64,000 nucleotides of DNA from an uncultured Steroidobacter sp. (GCA_937864115.1 CALMII010000004.1:1-64000), one strand, 5' to 3'. Counted from the first letter of the stretch, positions 7,460 through 17,145 are shown. Program-made: numbers and translations. Notes: generated by a model not told the origin, from the letters alone.

Positions 7460-8889
7460 CTGAAGCATGCTGCGCAGAGCGCGCCGCTCATGAGAACGGG
7501 TATGACCTCGCGGTCATCGGCGCCGGCTCAGCCGGTTTCTCTGCCGCGATTCGTGGCGCCGAGCTTGGCGCACGGGTACTGCTGATCGGTCATGGCACGA
7601 TCGGCGGAACCTGCGTCAACATCGGCTGCGTGCCATCGAAAACTCTCATCCGAGTCACCGAAGCCATACACGGCGCGCGCTTCGCGCACCGCTTCGCCGG
7701 TATCGATGCAAACGCGCGTGTCCTCAACTGGTCTGCAACCGTGAGACAGAAGGACGAGCTGGTCGGCACGCTCCGACAGGCCAAGTACATTGACCTGCTC
7801 CCGCAATACCCGAGCATTACGTATGTCACCGGACCGGCGCAGCTCACAAGAGGTGGCCTGTCACTCGACAGCCGAGAAATCGCGACTGACAAAATCGTCA
7901 TCGCGACCGGCGCACGTCCAGCCACGCCAGCAATCGCGGGCTTGGAGACCATCCCGTATCTGACAAGCACGAGCGCTCTGTCTCTGACTGAGCTTCCGAA
8001 AAGTCTCCTTGTCCTCGGCGGAGGCTATGTCGGTGCGGAGCTTGCTCAGATGTTTGCTCGCGCTGGTGTGGCCGTCACGCTGGCGTTCCGCAGTCGGCTC
8101 TTGCCTACCGCGGAGCCGGAGATCAGCGCCGCGCTCAGCGGATACTTTAGGGATGAAGGCATCGATATTCGCGACGGCCTCAGCTATCGCGGCATTCGGC
8201 ACACACCAACTGGCATCGTGCTGGAAGCGCTACAGAGCGGATTCTCCATCAGCATCGAGGCCGAGCAGCTACTCCTTGCAACCGGTCGCCAGCCCAACAC
8301 CGAGGATCTCGGGCTCGATCGAGCCGGCATCGAGCGCACCGCCGAGGGCGCCATCAAAGTCGACGCGCATATGCGCACGACGAAACCTGGCGTCTACGCC
8401 GCCGGCGACGTGACGGGACGAGACCAGTTCGTCTATATGGCTGCCTACGGCGCCAAGATCGCGGCAGAGAACGCGTTGGAAGGTGATCGCCGTGGCTACG
8501 ACGCTTCTTCAATGCCCGCCGTCGTCTTCACGGATCCTCAAGTGGCAAGCGTTGGGCTTACTGACGCCCATGCCCGAGCACAGGGCTTGTCCGTAAAGGC
8601 ATCGGTTCTGCCGCTCGAATATGTGCCGCGTGCGCTCGCTGCGCGTGATACGCGGGGCTTGATCAAGCTCATCGCGGATGCCAAAGACGGCCGCTTGCTT
8701 GGTGCACACATCCTTGCCCCGGAGGGTGCAGATAGCATTCAGACCGCCGTGCTCGCGATCAAGTATCGGTTGACCGTTACGGACTTGGCGGACACCTTGT
8801 TTCCGTACCTGACGACCGTCGAGGGCTTGAAGCTTGCTGCGCAGGCGTTCGATAGGGATGTGTTGAAGCTTTCCTGTTGCGCCGGCTAG
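7456..8889 (+). CDS. merA: MerA, mercuric reductase
   Basis: 477 residues. FAD site GAGSAGFSAA near residue 22; redox-active disulfide GGTCVNIGCVPSK (Cys53, Cys58); NAD(P)H motif GGGYVGAELAQ; C-terminal vicinal pair SCCAG (Cys474-475) that receives Hg(II). It reduces Hg(II) to Hg(0) in the cytosol with NADPH. The N-terminal HMA (NmerA) domain of Tn501 MerA is absent; only a short head with a CC pair (MTEACC) remains. It is the last gene of the mer operon and overlaps merB by four bases. Confidence 0.97.
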   Translation: MTEACCAERAAHENGYDLAVIGAGSAGFSAAIRGAELGARVLLIGHGTIGGTCVNIGCVPSKTLIRVTEAIHGARFAHRFAGIDANARVLNWSATVRQKDELVGTLRQAKYIDLLPQYPSITYVTGPAQLTRGGLSLDSREIATDKIVIATGARPATPAIAGLETIPYLTSTSALSLTELPKSLLVLGGGYVGAELAQMFARAGVAVTLAFRSRLLPTAEPEISAALSGYFRDEGIDIRDGLSYRGIRHTPTGIVLEALQSGFSISIEAEQLLLATGRQPNTEDLGLDRAGIERTAEGAIKVDAHMRTTKPGVYAAGDVTGRDQFVYMAAYGAKIAAENALEGDRRGYDASSMPAVVFTDPQVASVGLTDAHARAQGLSVKASVLPLEYVPRALAARDTRGLIKLIADAKDGRLLGAHILAPEGADSIQTAVLAIKYRLTVTDLADTLFPYLTTVEGLKLAAQAFDRDVLKLSCCAG

Positions 8890-9059
8890 TGACCGCCTGA
8901 GTGCCCGGGTGCGGCGCACCGGTCGCACCGAGCGCCGCAATGAGCGCAATCGATCGTCGGCATGACTTCCTGCACTACTTCGGCCAGAGCGGTTCTCTAC
9001 TGTGGAACTCGCGACGGCGGTGACAACAAACAGAGCGAACGTTTTGAGAATCAACAAGC

Positions 9060-9450
9060 GCAGCCGCTCCGAGCCTGCGAGCGCCGCTGCGTTGCTTGCG
9101 AAATATTCACCTGGTGAAAGGGAACACTCCTCCAGGCGCACGCGACCACACTGCAGGCTGAGTTCCAACGCGCCACGCATTCGGAGAATACGTTCCGCAA
9201 GCTCGTCCAACACCGTGAGCTTCTTTCGCGCGAGCGCACGCCAGCTATCGCAGCAATGACGGGGTCCATCCTCATGCGGATTCTTGTCTCTTGCAGCGGG
9301 TGACCGATGATCCGCCAGACGAAGCGTGTGCAGCGGGCCACGACAGCATAATCATCAACCTGGATTCGGTGATGCCCGGTTCTCGCCTGCGGGAAAATCG
9401 ATCGGCGGAATGGGCAAGCAATACTCGACACCCCGGTCACGGCCGTTCTA
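9060..9450 (-). pseudogene. Decayed MerR-family metal regulator
   Basis: Two minus-strand frames together resemble a MerR protein. One (from about 9383) reads RTGHHRIQVDDYAVVARCTR and IIGHPLQET, like the wing and second helix. The other, after a frameshift near 9270-9290, reads RHCCDSWRALARKKLTVLDE and LQCGRVRLEEC, like the ZntR/CueR dimer helix and C-x7-C metal loop. In-frame stops (two TGA near 9353) and the shift show it is broken. The gap 8890-9675 otherwise holds no gene. Confidence 0.45.
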
Positions 9451-9642
9451 CGAGCACGAACTAGCGGCCTGATTTCGGCGGGGCGAGCGTCCCGCGGCCC
9501 CTCATGCCCACGCCCTTTACGGCGGCCATCAGTCCCAGACATTTCAAATAGTTACGACCGAGCGGTCGCGCCACGCACCCAGTTTGCTTCTCGCGTTCAG
9601 GGAACTTCCATCTGGCCCGGCATCTTTTCGAGGTGTAGCCTA

Positions 9643-9658
9643 CTGTATATCTGTCCAG
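9643..9658. promoter_or_regulatory. LexA-like SOS box
   Basis: CTGTATATCTGTCCAG matches the enterobacterial LexA consensus (CTGT-N8-ACAG, inner TATATATA) at 13 of 16 positions. It ends 17 bp before the zinc-ribbon gene that leads the imuA-imuB-dnaE2 operon, a classic LexA target set. Confidence 0.72.
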
Positions 9659-9675
9659 CTTCTAGCGTCACGCCG

Positions 9676-9933
9676 ATGCCCGATCGTCCGGAGACATTCC
9701 GCTGTCCGAACTGCGAAAGCACGTCGTACCAACGAGTGAAGGTACCGCGCGCGAACGGCACGATTTACATCACGAGCTTTTACTGCTGCACGTTTTGCAC
9801 TTCAGTGTTCATGGATCCGATCGCATTCACGCGCGTCCGGCAGGACCGGCCCGTCCGCCCCACGATGAATTCAGCCGGAACGCCATATCAGCATTGGGCC
9901 GGGATCAATCAGCGTCGCAAGGAACGCGAGTAA
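9676..9933 (+). CDS. Small zinc-ribbon protein leading the SOS mutagenesis operon
   Basis: 85 residues. An N-terminal zinc ribbon is clear: FRCPNCES (CxxC) and YCCTFC (CxxC) about 25 residues later; the C-terminal part is basic. I do not recognise a named family. It starts just after the LexA-like box and ends 17 bp before imuA on the same strand, so it is probably the first gene of the operon. A role in nucleic-acid binding or in the ImuA/ImuB/DnaE2 machinery is inferred from context only. The ribosome site is weak. Confidence 0.75.
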   Translation: MPDRPETFRCPNCESTSYQRVKVPRANGTIYITSFYCCTFCTSVFMDPIAFTRVRQDRPVRPTMNSAGTPYQHWAGINQRRKERE

Positions 9934-9950
9934 TTGCGAGATGGTGAACT

Positions 9951-10592
9951 GTGCGAGCGATCGACCCGGACAACATTCCCAACGTATGGCGCGGCATTGC
10001 CGGGAACGCGCGCGCGCGTGCGCCAGTTGTGCCCACGGGATACGCGGCGCTCGATGATGCACTTGCGGGAGGCTGGCCCACCGGCGAATTGATCGAGCTG
10101 CTTACGCAACACGACGGCATCGGCGAACTCGGACTGCTGCTGCCGCTGATGCGAGCGTTGAAACAAGAGTGCTCCGAGAACATCGTGCTGTGGATCAATG
10201 TCCCACACGAACTCAATGCGGTCGCACTCATTCAGCATGGCATCGAGCCCGCGAGCCACTGGTACGCCCGGAACTTGAATGATCGAGACGCTGCGTACTG
10301 CATTGAGGCGGGCGTTCGGTCACGAGCTTGCGCGATGATCGTTGGTTGGCTGCCGAGAACCTCAACGACTCAGCTGCGCCGAATAAAGCTGGGATGCGCT
10401 GAGACGCGCACGATATGCGTCCTCTTCCGTCCGAACGCCGTCCGTGCTTGCCCTTCTCCGGCGGGTCTGCGCGCGGCGTTGGCAACGCACGATTCTCACT
10501 TACGGATCGAAGTCTTCAAACAACGTGCTCTACAACCACGCGTCGTCGACGTCTCGTTGCAGCCAAGTTCTGATCGAGCGCACGTCCTATGA
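9951..10592 (+). CDS. imuA: ImuA, RecA-like SOS mutagenesis factor
   Basis: 213 residues from a GTG start. It has the RecA/SulA-like fold pattern of ImuA: TGYAALDDALAGGWPTGELIEL (the position of a P-loop, but degenerate), then LPLMRAL and WINVPHE strands. ImuA family proteins act with ImuB and DnaE2 in damage-induced mutagenic translesion synthesis and probably interact with RecA. Its last bases overlap the imuB start (ATGA), giving a tight imuA-imuB-dnaE2 operon. Confidence 0.9.
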   Translation: MRAIDPDNIPNVWRGIAGNARARAPVVPTGYAALDDALAGGWPTGELIELLTQHDGIGELGLLLPLMRALKQECSENIVLWINVPHELNAVALIQHGIEPASHWYARNLNDRDAAYCIEAGVRSRACAMIVGWLPRTSTTQLRRIKLGCAETRTICVLFRPNAVRACPSPAGLRAALATHDSHLRIEVFKQRALQPRVVDVSLQPSSDRAHVL

Positions 10593-12169
10593 AACAACGT
10601 GCCCAGAACGTGCAATTGCCGCTCGTCGATACGCCTGCCGGTCGCAATCCGACATTGCGGCCAGTCGTTTCGGGTGCGACGCCACAGTCTTCATCGGCGC
10701 ACCGCGCCGCCCGGCGGAACGCGTGGCTTTCTCTGCGTTTCACTGACTTACCACTCGTGGCGGCGACACGTGAGGTGACTTCGCAGCATACGGCGATCGC
10801 GGTCGTCGACGATGACCGCCAACGTCGTGTAATCGCGTGCAACGACTTCGCCATGCGAAGTGGCATTCGGGCTGGCCACACATTCAATGCCGCGATCGCG
10901 ATCAACGCTGACGTGCACCTTGTCAATCGAGATCTTGAGCGAGAGCGCGAGCTACTCCATGAGCTCGCGATGCTCTGCCATCAGTACTCACCCACCGTTG
11001 CCGTCGCATCGGATTGCGAGTTGCTGGTTGAAGTGAAGGCGAGTCTGCGGATGTTTGGCGGAGTGAATGCTTTGGTGAATCGCGTGCGTGACGACTTGTC
11101 GCGTCTCGGTTGGCATCCGCAGGGCACCCTGTCGCCGACGGCATGGTCCGCGCTGTGGACCGCTCGCACCGTGATCAGTCGCGGGATTCGAGTGGTTACG
11201 CCGCGGGAGCTTCCGAGGACGCTCGGCGAAGTGCCGATCGCGGTGCTGGACTGGCCTTTTCCTCTGACGCAACGAGTGAGGCGCTTTGGCGTCAGCAGGG
11301 TTGGAGAGCTGCTACGGCTGCCCCGCGATGGCCTGGCAAAACGGATTGGCGTCGAGTTCTTGCGGCAATTGGACCAGGCACGCGGCCGCGTGCCGAGCGT
11401 GCACAGGACCGTCCAACCGCCTCTGGTCTATGCCGATCACATGCACCTTGATTTCGAGGTCGAGACATCGGGTTTGCTTGAGCGATTGCTTGAACCTCGG
11501 CTCGACAAGCTGCAACGCTTTCTACGCAAAAGGGCTCGTGCGGTCCGCGAAATTCAAGTGCGGCTCGAGCATCGGGAGCGGTCGGCGACGATTTTGACCA
11601 TCGCGCTCGCCTCGCCGACGTCCGACGTGAATCGCATGCGCCGCATACTCAGTGAGAAGCTCGCGTCTCGCCCCCTCGACGCGCCAGTGCGACACGTCTG
11701 TGTGATTGCGCAGCGCTTCGAGGCACAGGTCAGCGATTCGGAATCACTATTGCCGAGCTCGCAGCCGACTCGATGCGTTGCAGAGGCAAAGGCCGAGCTG
11801 CTCGAACTTCTCGAGACTCGCCTCGGACCCGGCAGTATTCGCCAGCCGCGCCACCGTGCCGATCGGCGGCCTGAAAATGCTGCGGGGAGCGATCGCGCGA
11901 CTCCTGGGGCGCCAGTACCGACCGTCGGTGTTCCATCAGAAAACGCAGCACGACCCATATGGTTGTTGAAGACGCCGGCACGGTGGCGACGGTCATCGGG
12001 TTCGTATTTGATAGAACGAGGTCCCGAGAGAATTCGTGCCGGTTGGTGGGACGGAGAACCGGTCGATCGCGACTACTACGCTGTGAGGTCGCGCGACGGT
12101 CAATCGCTCTGGATCTTTCACGACAACACGAAGCCAGGCTCCTGGTATGTGCATGGACTGTTCGCATGA
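10589..12169 (+). CDS. imuB: ImuB, catalytically inactive Y-family polymerase-like protein
   Basis: 526 residues with the DinB/UmuC-like layout of ImuB: palm and fingers over about residues 60-240 (AIAVVDDDRQRRVIACN, RSGIRAGHT, LRMFGGVNALV), helix-hairpin-helix region (FGVSRVGELLRLPRDGLAKR), little-finger region and a variable C-terminal tail. In ImuB the polymerase acidic residues are degenerate, and the protein serves as a hub linking DnaE2 to the sliding clamp. It overlaps imuA and dnaE2 by four bases each. Confidence 0.92.
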   Translation: MKQRAQNVQLPLVDTPAGRNPTLRPVVSGATPQSSSAHRAARRNAWLSLRFTDLPLVAATREVTSQHTAIAVVDDDRQRRVIACNDFAMRSGIRAGHTFNAAIAINADVHLVNRDLERERELLHELAMLCHQYSPTVAVASDCELLVEVKASLRMFGGVNALVNRVRDDLSRLGWHPQGTLSPTAWSALWTARTVISRGIRVVTPRELPRTLGEVPIAVLDWPFPLTQRVRRFGVSRVGELLRLPRDGLAKRIGVEFLRQLDQARGRVPSVHRTVQPPLVYADHMHLDFEVETSGLLERLLEPRLDKLQRFLRKRARAVREIQVRLEHRERSATILTIALASPTSDVNRMRRILSEKLASRPLDAPVRHVCVIAQRFEAQVSDSESLLPSSQPTRCVAEAKAELLELLETRLGPGSIRQPRHRADRRPENAAGSDRATPGAPVPTVGVPSENAARPIWLLKTPARWRRSSGSYLIERGPERIRAGWWDGEPVDRDYYAVRSRDGQSLWIFHDNTKPGSWYVHGLFA

Positions 12170-15100
12170 GTGCATATGCCGAACTCCATGCGCTCTCGAA
12201 CTTTTCATTCCTGCGCGGTGCTTCCGACCCTCGCGAACTCGTTGCAGCGGCCGCTGAACTTGGTTACGCGGCCATCGCCGTGACGGATGAGTGCTCCTTC
12301 GCGGGCGTCGTCCGCGCTCATGAGGAGGCAAAGAAGCGCGGAATCAAATTGATCGTAGGCAGCGAGTTGAAATGCAGCGATGGGCTGACCGTCGTCGTGC
12401 TCGCGCAAACCCGTCATGGTTATGGGGCGCTTAGCCAGTTGATCACCCGCGCGCGCCGTGCTGCGCCTAAGGGACACTACTCGCTCAATCGCGGTGATCT
12501 TTGCGGAACCCTGCCGGACTGTTTGCTGCTGTGGATCGCACGTTGCAACGACGATGCGGATGGCCATTGGCTGCGTCAGCACTTCGAAAATCGGCTTTGG
12601 CTCGCGATTGAGCTTCACACGACGAGCGACGACGCGCTGAAACGGGTCGCGCAACTCGATCTCGCAAGGCGCATTGGGATACCAGCTGTCGCGTCCACGG
12701 GCGCACTGATGCACCACGTCGATCGACAACCCCTGCTCGATGTGGTCACGGCGATTCGGCTGGTAAAGCCGGTACACGAATGTGGGTACGATCTGGAGGC
12801 CAATGCAGAACGCTCATTGAAGCCGTTGGGCAAGTTGCTGCCTCTGTATGGCGCGGACCTCATGACTGAATCGGTCGCCATCGCGGATCGCTGCGTGTTC
12901 TCGTTGGATGAGCTGCGATATGAGTACCCACGAGAAATCGTTCCGGCCGGGGAGACTCCGGAAACGTGGCTAAGACAACTGACCTACGACGGCGCGAAAG
13001 CTCGTTGGCCGGAAGGCGTACCGAGTCACGTGCAGCAGCTGATCGAGCACGAACTGGCATTGATCCGAGAGCTCAAGTACGAGCCCTACTTTCTGACAGT
13101 CCACGATCTGGTACGTGAAGCACGCCGGCGCGGCATCCTTTGTCAGGGCCGAGGCTCGGCAGCCAACTCTGCTGTGTGCTTCGCACTGGGCGTGACCGCC
13201 GTAGACCCTGCACGACAGGAGGTGCTGTTTGAGAGATTCATCAGCAAGGAACGTGCGGAGCCGCCGGACATCGATATCGATTTCGAACACGAGCGCCGCG
13301 AAGAGATCGTGCAGTACTTATATGACAAGTACGGACGCCATCGCGCGGGACTCGCCGCCACTGTCATCACATATCGGATGCGCAGCGCGCTGCGCGACGT
13401 GGGCAAAGCGTTGGGCTTCGATCCGCTGCAGATCGAGCGATTGATCTTCGCGCTCACTCGTCGTGCGGACAAGGACTCATCGCAGGTTGGCCGCTGGATC
13501 GCAGAAGCAGGATTTGATCCGAACAGCCCGACGATTTCGATGTTGCTCGCGCGCGTGGGCGAAATCATGGGCTTCCCGCGGCATCTATCGCAGCACGTCG
13601 GCGGCTTCGTCATTGCCGCCGATTCATTGGAAACGCTGGTTCCCATCGAGAACGCAGCCATGCAAGATCGAACCGTGATTCAGTGGGATAAGGATGACTT
13701 GGAGTCTTTGGGGCTACTGAAAGTCGATGTGCTCGCGCTTGGGATACTTACTGCGATTCGTAAGGCCCTGGATCTTCACAACGAGTTTCACGGGACTTCG
13801 CTCGAGTTCGCAACCATTCCACCTGAGGATCGATCGACGTACGACATGATCTGCGAAGCGGATACGGTCGGCGTTTTTCAGATTGAATCCAGGGCGCAAA
13901 TGTCGATGTTGCCGCGCCTGAAACCGCGGCGGTTCTACGACCTTGTGATCGAAGTCGCGATCGTGCGCCCAGGACCGATTCAGGGCGACATGGTGCATCC
14001 GTATCTACGACGGCGTTCCGGTCAAGAGCCGATCGAGTACCCGAGCGAAGCGATTCGCGGCGTCCTCGAGCGAACGTTGGGCGTGCCCATTTTCCAGGAG
14101 CAAGTGATGCAGGTCGCGGTGGTGGCGGCCGGCTTCACACCCGGGGAGGCGGACCAGCTGCGCCGTGCAATGGCGGGTTGGCGGAAAGCCGGTGACCTCG
14201 AACCGTTCCGGGAAAAATTGCTCCAGGGACTCTTGGCGCGCGGATATGAAGAAGAGTTTGCCGATCGCCTATTTAGGCAGATCCAAGGATTTGGTGAGTA
14301 TGGATTTCCTGAAAGTCACGCGGCCAGCTTTGCGCTGCTCGCCTATGCCAGTGCTTGGCTCCATTGCCACTGCCCTGCGGCGTTCACCGCTGCGTTGATC
14401 AACTCTCAGCCCATGGGATTTTACGCGCCCGCGCAGTTGGTCCGAGACGCGCGTAAACACGATGTTGTGGTGCTGCCCATCGACGTCTGCGTCAGTGACG
14501 TGGATTGCACGCTCGAGCGAGACGCACGAGGTGGACCTGCGCTGCGTCTGGGGCTGCGCCTAGTGAGGGGTCTATCGGCATCGGGAGCAACACGCGTCGT
14601 GCGAGCTCGCAAGCAACGTGGCTTTCTGAGCGCGGAGGATCTCGCGAAGCGAGCACAACTGAACGCATCAGACCTCGAGGCGTTGGCGGCCGCCAACGCA
14701 CTGGCCACGATCTCCGGCAATCGTCATCACACGGCCTGGCAACTGGCCGGCATTGATCTCGGGTTGGATTTGCTAGAAGGCGCCACGGCTGCCGAGGGCA
14801 CACCGCTGTTGCCTGTTCCGTCTGAGGCGCAGAACATCGCGGCGGACTATCGCAGCACCGGATTGACATTGCGGCGTCATCCGATCGCTTTGCTGCGCGA
14901 CCGATTTCTGCGTCGTGGAGTGTTGACCGCCATCCAACTGAAGAGCGCACTCACAGGTAGCCGTGTCACATCCGCAGGCTTGGTATTGCTACGCCAGAGT
15001 CCGGGCACTGCAAACAACACGACCTTCATGACGATCGAGGATGAAACCGGCGAGGTGAATGTCATCGTCTGGAGCAGCGTCGCGGCGGAGTACCGAGCGC

Positions 15101-15240
15101 CATTTCTCCAGTCTCACCTGCTCGAGGTTTCCGGAAGAATTCAGCACGAAAGCGGTGTGACACACCTCATCGCGGATTCGATGCGCGACCGCACGGGGTG
15201 GCTGGGGCAGCTTCAGATTTCCGCGCGAAACTTCCATTGA
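12166..15240 (+). CDS. dnaE2: DnaE2 (ImuC), error-prone DNA polymerase III alpha-type subunit
   Basis: 1024 residues, the normal DnaE2 length. N-terminal PHP domain (YAELHALSNFSFLRGASDPR); palm with GRGSAANSAVCFALG and the catalytic acidic strand PDIDIDFEHERREE; then the fingers, the helix-hairpin-helix region (GFTPGEADQLRRAMAGWRK) and a C-terminal OB fold (VTSAGLVLLRQ). The start at 12166 overlaps the imuB stop; the open frame extends to 11959 but inside imuB. It carries out mutagenic translesion synthesis in the SOS response. Confidence 0.97.
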   Translation: MSAYAELHALSNFSFLRGASDPRELVAAAAELGYAAIAVTDECSFAGVVRAHEEAKKRGIKLIVGSELKCSDGLTVVVLAQTRHGYGALSQLITRARRAAPKGHYSLNRGDLCGTLPDCLLLWIARCNDDADGHWLRQHFENRLWLAIELHTTSDDALKRVAQLDLARRIGIPAVASTGALMHHVDRQPLLDVVTAIRLVKPVHECGYDLEANAERSLKPLGKLLPLYGADLMTESVAIADRCVFSLDELRYEYPREIVPAGETPETWLRQLTYDGAKARWPEGVPSHVQQLIEHELALIRELKYEPYFLTVHDLVREARRRGILCQGRGSAANSAVCFALGVTAVDPARQEVLFERFISKERAEPPDIDIDFEHERREEIVQYLYDKYGRHRAGLAATVITYRMRSALRDVGKALGFDPLQIERLIFALTRRADKDSSQVGRWIAEAGFDPNSPTISMLLARVGEIMGFPRHLSQHVGGFVIAADSLETLVPIENAAMQDRTVIQWDKDDLESLGLLKVDVLALGILTAIRKALDLHNEFHGTSLEFATIPPEDRSTYDMICEADTVGVFQIESRAQMSMLPRLKPRRFYDLVIEVAIVRPGPIQGDMVHPYLRRRSGQEPIEYPSEAIRGVLERTLGVPIFQEQVMQVAVVAAGFTPGEADQLRRAMAGWRKAGDLEPFREKLLQGLLARGYEEEFADRLFRQIQGFGEYGFPESHAASFALLAYASAWLHCHCPAAFTAALINSQPMGFYAPAQLVRDARKHDVVVLPIDVCVSDVDCTLERDARGGPALRLGLRLVRGLSASGATRVVRARKQRGFLSAEDLAKRAQLNASDLEALAAANALATISGNRHHTAWQLAGIDLGLDLLEGATAAEGTPLLPVPSEAQNIAADYRSTGLTLRRHPIALLRDRFLRRGVLTAIQLKSALTGSRVTSAGLVLLRQSPGTANNTTFMTIEDETGEVNVIVWSSVAAEYRAPFLQSHLLEVSGRIQHESGVTHLIADSMRDRTGWLGQLQISARNFH

Positions 15241-15260
15241 TGCGACCAATCTGGGACGGC

Positions 15261-15292
15261 GGGCGGACACGATGCTTCATGCCCGTCCGCCC
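15261..15292. terminator. Hairpin between convergent dnaE2 and pqaA-like genes
   Basis: Arms GGGCGGAC (15261-15268) and GTCCGCCC (15285-15292) with a 16-base loop. There is no T-run, so it may be a weak or bidirectional terminator. Confidence 0.35.
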
Positions 15293-15300
15293 ATCGCTAG

Positions 15301-17049
15301 CTAGAATGCGTCAAGGTTGTTGATCGATTCGCAGAGCACTCCGGCGGCATCTCCCGCGTTTCGAAACTCGTAAGCCCAGTTCCACAGCAACAGCACGGGG
15401 TACACGGAGTTCGGGCCCGTACCGATCGGTTTTGAGTACCAGCCCACTTGCCCATCAGCGACGTTCAGTCGACTGGCAAGACACTTCCGCAGGCTCGATT
15501 GATCAGAACGATGCAGTAATGCGTTCGCATGCTCCAAGGACGGAATCGACTGCCCGAGCACCGGCATCGGAAAGGCACTGCGCAAAGGCGACATCGGATT
15601 TGTGACTTCCAGCGATAGACGATTCCTCCAGTAGTACTCGCTGCGAGGCTCGGCCACTGGATCATCCAGTTGATATGGATAGGCGTTGGGCGTGATGTAG
15701 ACGGGCGTGCTGAAGACTTGCGGCAGAACCGGGCCCGCGAATTTCACTTCGACAAAGTGTGCAGACCAACCAGTCGCAGGCCTCGTGAGCGGCGCTCGGT
15801 ACGTGCCATCGCTCTGAGGTACGAGGGGCATTGAGGTCCAGCTCGGCCCAATGGACTCCCGGCGAAAGTCACGCGTGTTCTCGTTCGATGCGCTCCAGTG
15901 CGCGACCGAAAGGACTGTCGAACCGGTTGTGCGCACGACGATTTCATCGCGACTCACAAACGACTGCACCTGCCCCCGTGGGGCGCCGACAAGAACGGAT
16001 TGATACCAGCCGAGAAGCCCGAGCAGCGCGTCCTCCGGACCGCGATCGACGCTGCTCAATGAGTGGTCCGTGTTCGGTACATATCTCAGCCGCGTCTCGC
16101 CCGGAAGCGCCGCCACGTATCGATGGGACGAGTCAGGCGTGAAGAACTGGTCGCCGGGAGAATTGATCAAGAACTTTGGCAACGACAGGCTGCGTTTGTA
16201 CGACAGCGGGTCAACAATTGCGCGGAGTGCTTTGCCCTCAGGCGTCCGCAATCGCTTCAGAATGTCATATCCCTCGTAGTCGATGACTGCCGGGGCAAAG
16301 AATCCATATGCTGCAAAGTGGTGTTCGACTTGCTCGGCCATATTCAGAAAATCAAACACGCCCGGCGCGATCGCGCGCACCCGATCATCGACCGCGGCCG
16401 CTAACCAGGTCACGGCCCCCCTCTTCGAGAATCCAGTGACGACAAAGTCATCGACAGATCGTGCCAGCGTCGATTCAGCAAACGACTGCACGGTGTCCAT
16501 GGCGCGCACAATGGCCTTGGTCATGGGAAGGTATGCAACATACGAGGCATCGCCTGTATCCATCGCGCGATCCCACGTGTACGCGACCAACGCATCCTCA
16601 CTCAAAGACTGTGGGCTCGCATCCTCGAAAAGCAGCGGTTGATTCGGCACTTGGCCGAGTACCGTGACGACGGTTTGAGACGCGATCGCAATCTGAACGG
16701 CGAGCTGCAGCTCCGTGTTTGAAACGCGCAACGGAAGAGCGTTGCTTCCGCCACCAACGAACATCAGGCCCGTGCTTGATGCGGTGCTCGCCGGCAACAC
16801 CACGGCCAACGCATGCCTCCACGGCGCACGTGCCGGATCGCCTTCCCGGGGCCATTGCTGCGACGTCATCTCAAGAAAGTGGACTGTCGCACCCGGCACT
16901 GGTTGTGTGGTGATGCGCTGGTAACGATAGGCAGCGTCGGGCGCTGACACATACGCTTGAAGAACCGGAGCGTTGTCAGAGTTCGCAACGGCGACGTGGG
17001 ATATCAGAAAGAGCGCGCTCAAGACGCGCTGCGCATGTCTGAGGAACAC
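15301..17049 (-). CDS. PhoPQ-activated pathogenicity-related protein (PqaA-like) alpha/beta hydrolase
   Basis: 582 residues with a signal peptide (VLSALFLISHVAVANS). The family elements of PqaA are present: FVGGGSN, the nucleophile elbow GFSKRGAVTW, then LINSPGDQFFTPDSSHRYVA and the His region NTDHSL. PqaA proteins are secreted alpha/beta-hydrolase-fold proteins, PhoPQ-regulated in Salmonella; their substrate is unknown. It stands alone, convergent with dnaE2. A poorly conserved C-terminal extension follows the hydrolase domain. Confidence 0.85.
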   Translation of the reverse strand: MFLRHAQRVLSALFLISHVAVANSDNAPVLQAYVSAPDAAYRYQRITTQPVPGATVHFLEMTSQQWPREGDPARAPWRHALAVVLPASTASSTGLMFVGGGSNALPLRVSNTELQLAVQIAIASQTVVTVLGQVPNQPLLFEDASPQSLSEDALVAYTWDRAMDTGDASYVAYLPMTKAIVRAMDTVQSFAESTLARSVDDFVVTGFSKRGAVTWLAAAVDDRVRAIAPGVFDFLNMAEQVEHHFAAYGFFAPAVIDYEGYDILKRLRTPEGKALRAIVDPLSYKRSLSLPKFLINSPGDQFFTPDSSHRYVAALPGETRLRYVPNTDHSLSSVDRGPEDALLGLLGWYQSVLVGAPRGQVQSFVSRDEIVVRTTGSTVLSVAHWSASNENTRDFRRESIGPSWTSMPLVPQSDGTYRAPLTRPATGWSAHFVEVKFAGPVLPQVFSTPVYITPNAYPYQLDDPVAEPRSEYYWRNRLSLEVTNPMSPLRSAFPMPVLGQSIPSLEHANALLHRSDQSSLRKCLASRLNVADGQVGWYSKPIGTGPNSVYPVLLLWNWAYEFRNAGDAAGVLCESINNLDAF

Positions 17050-17110
17050 GGTTGGATCTCCCTATATGTTCTTTTCAAGGCGGGATGCCTTGGGTGACGA
17101 CACTATCGAC

Positions 17111-17145
17111 AAAAAAAGCAACTGCACGCGCCGAAAGGTGCGCTC
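17111..17145 (-). terminator. Possible terminator after the response-regulator gene
   Basis: Reading the minus strand, an imperfect GC stem (GCGCACC/GGCGCGTGC) is followed by GTTGC and seven T. It lies just after the response-regulator stop. The stem has a mismatch and a bulge, so the call is tentative. Confidence 0.35.

Noticed and set aside
6641..7468. 275-codon minus-strand frame opposite merB
   Set aside because: Shadow of merB; the plus-strand product has all MerB catalytic residues.
8509..9213. Long minus-strand frame reaching from the merA end into the gap
   Set aside because: Most of it is antisense to merA; only its first 40 codons look like protein, and those belong to the decayed MerR-family gene.
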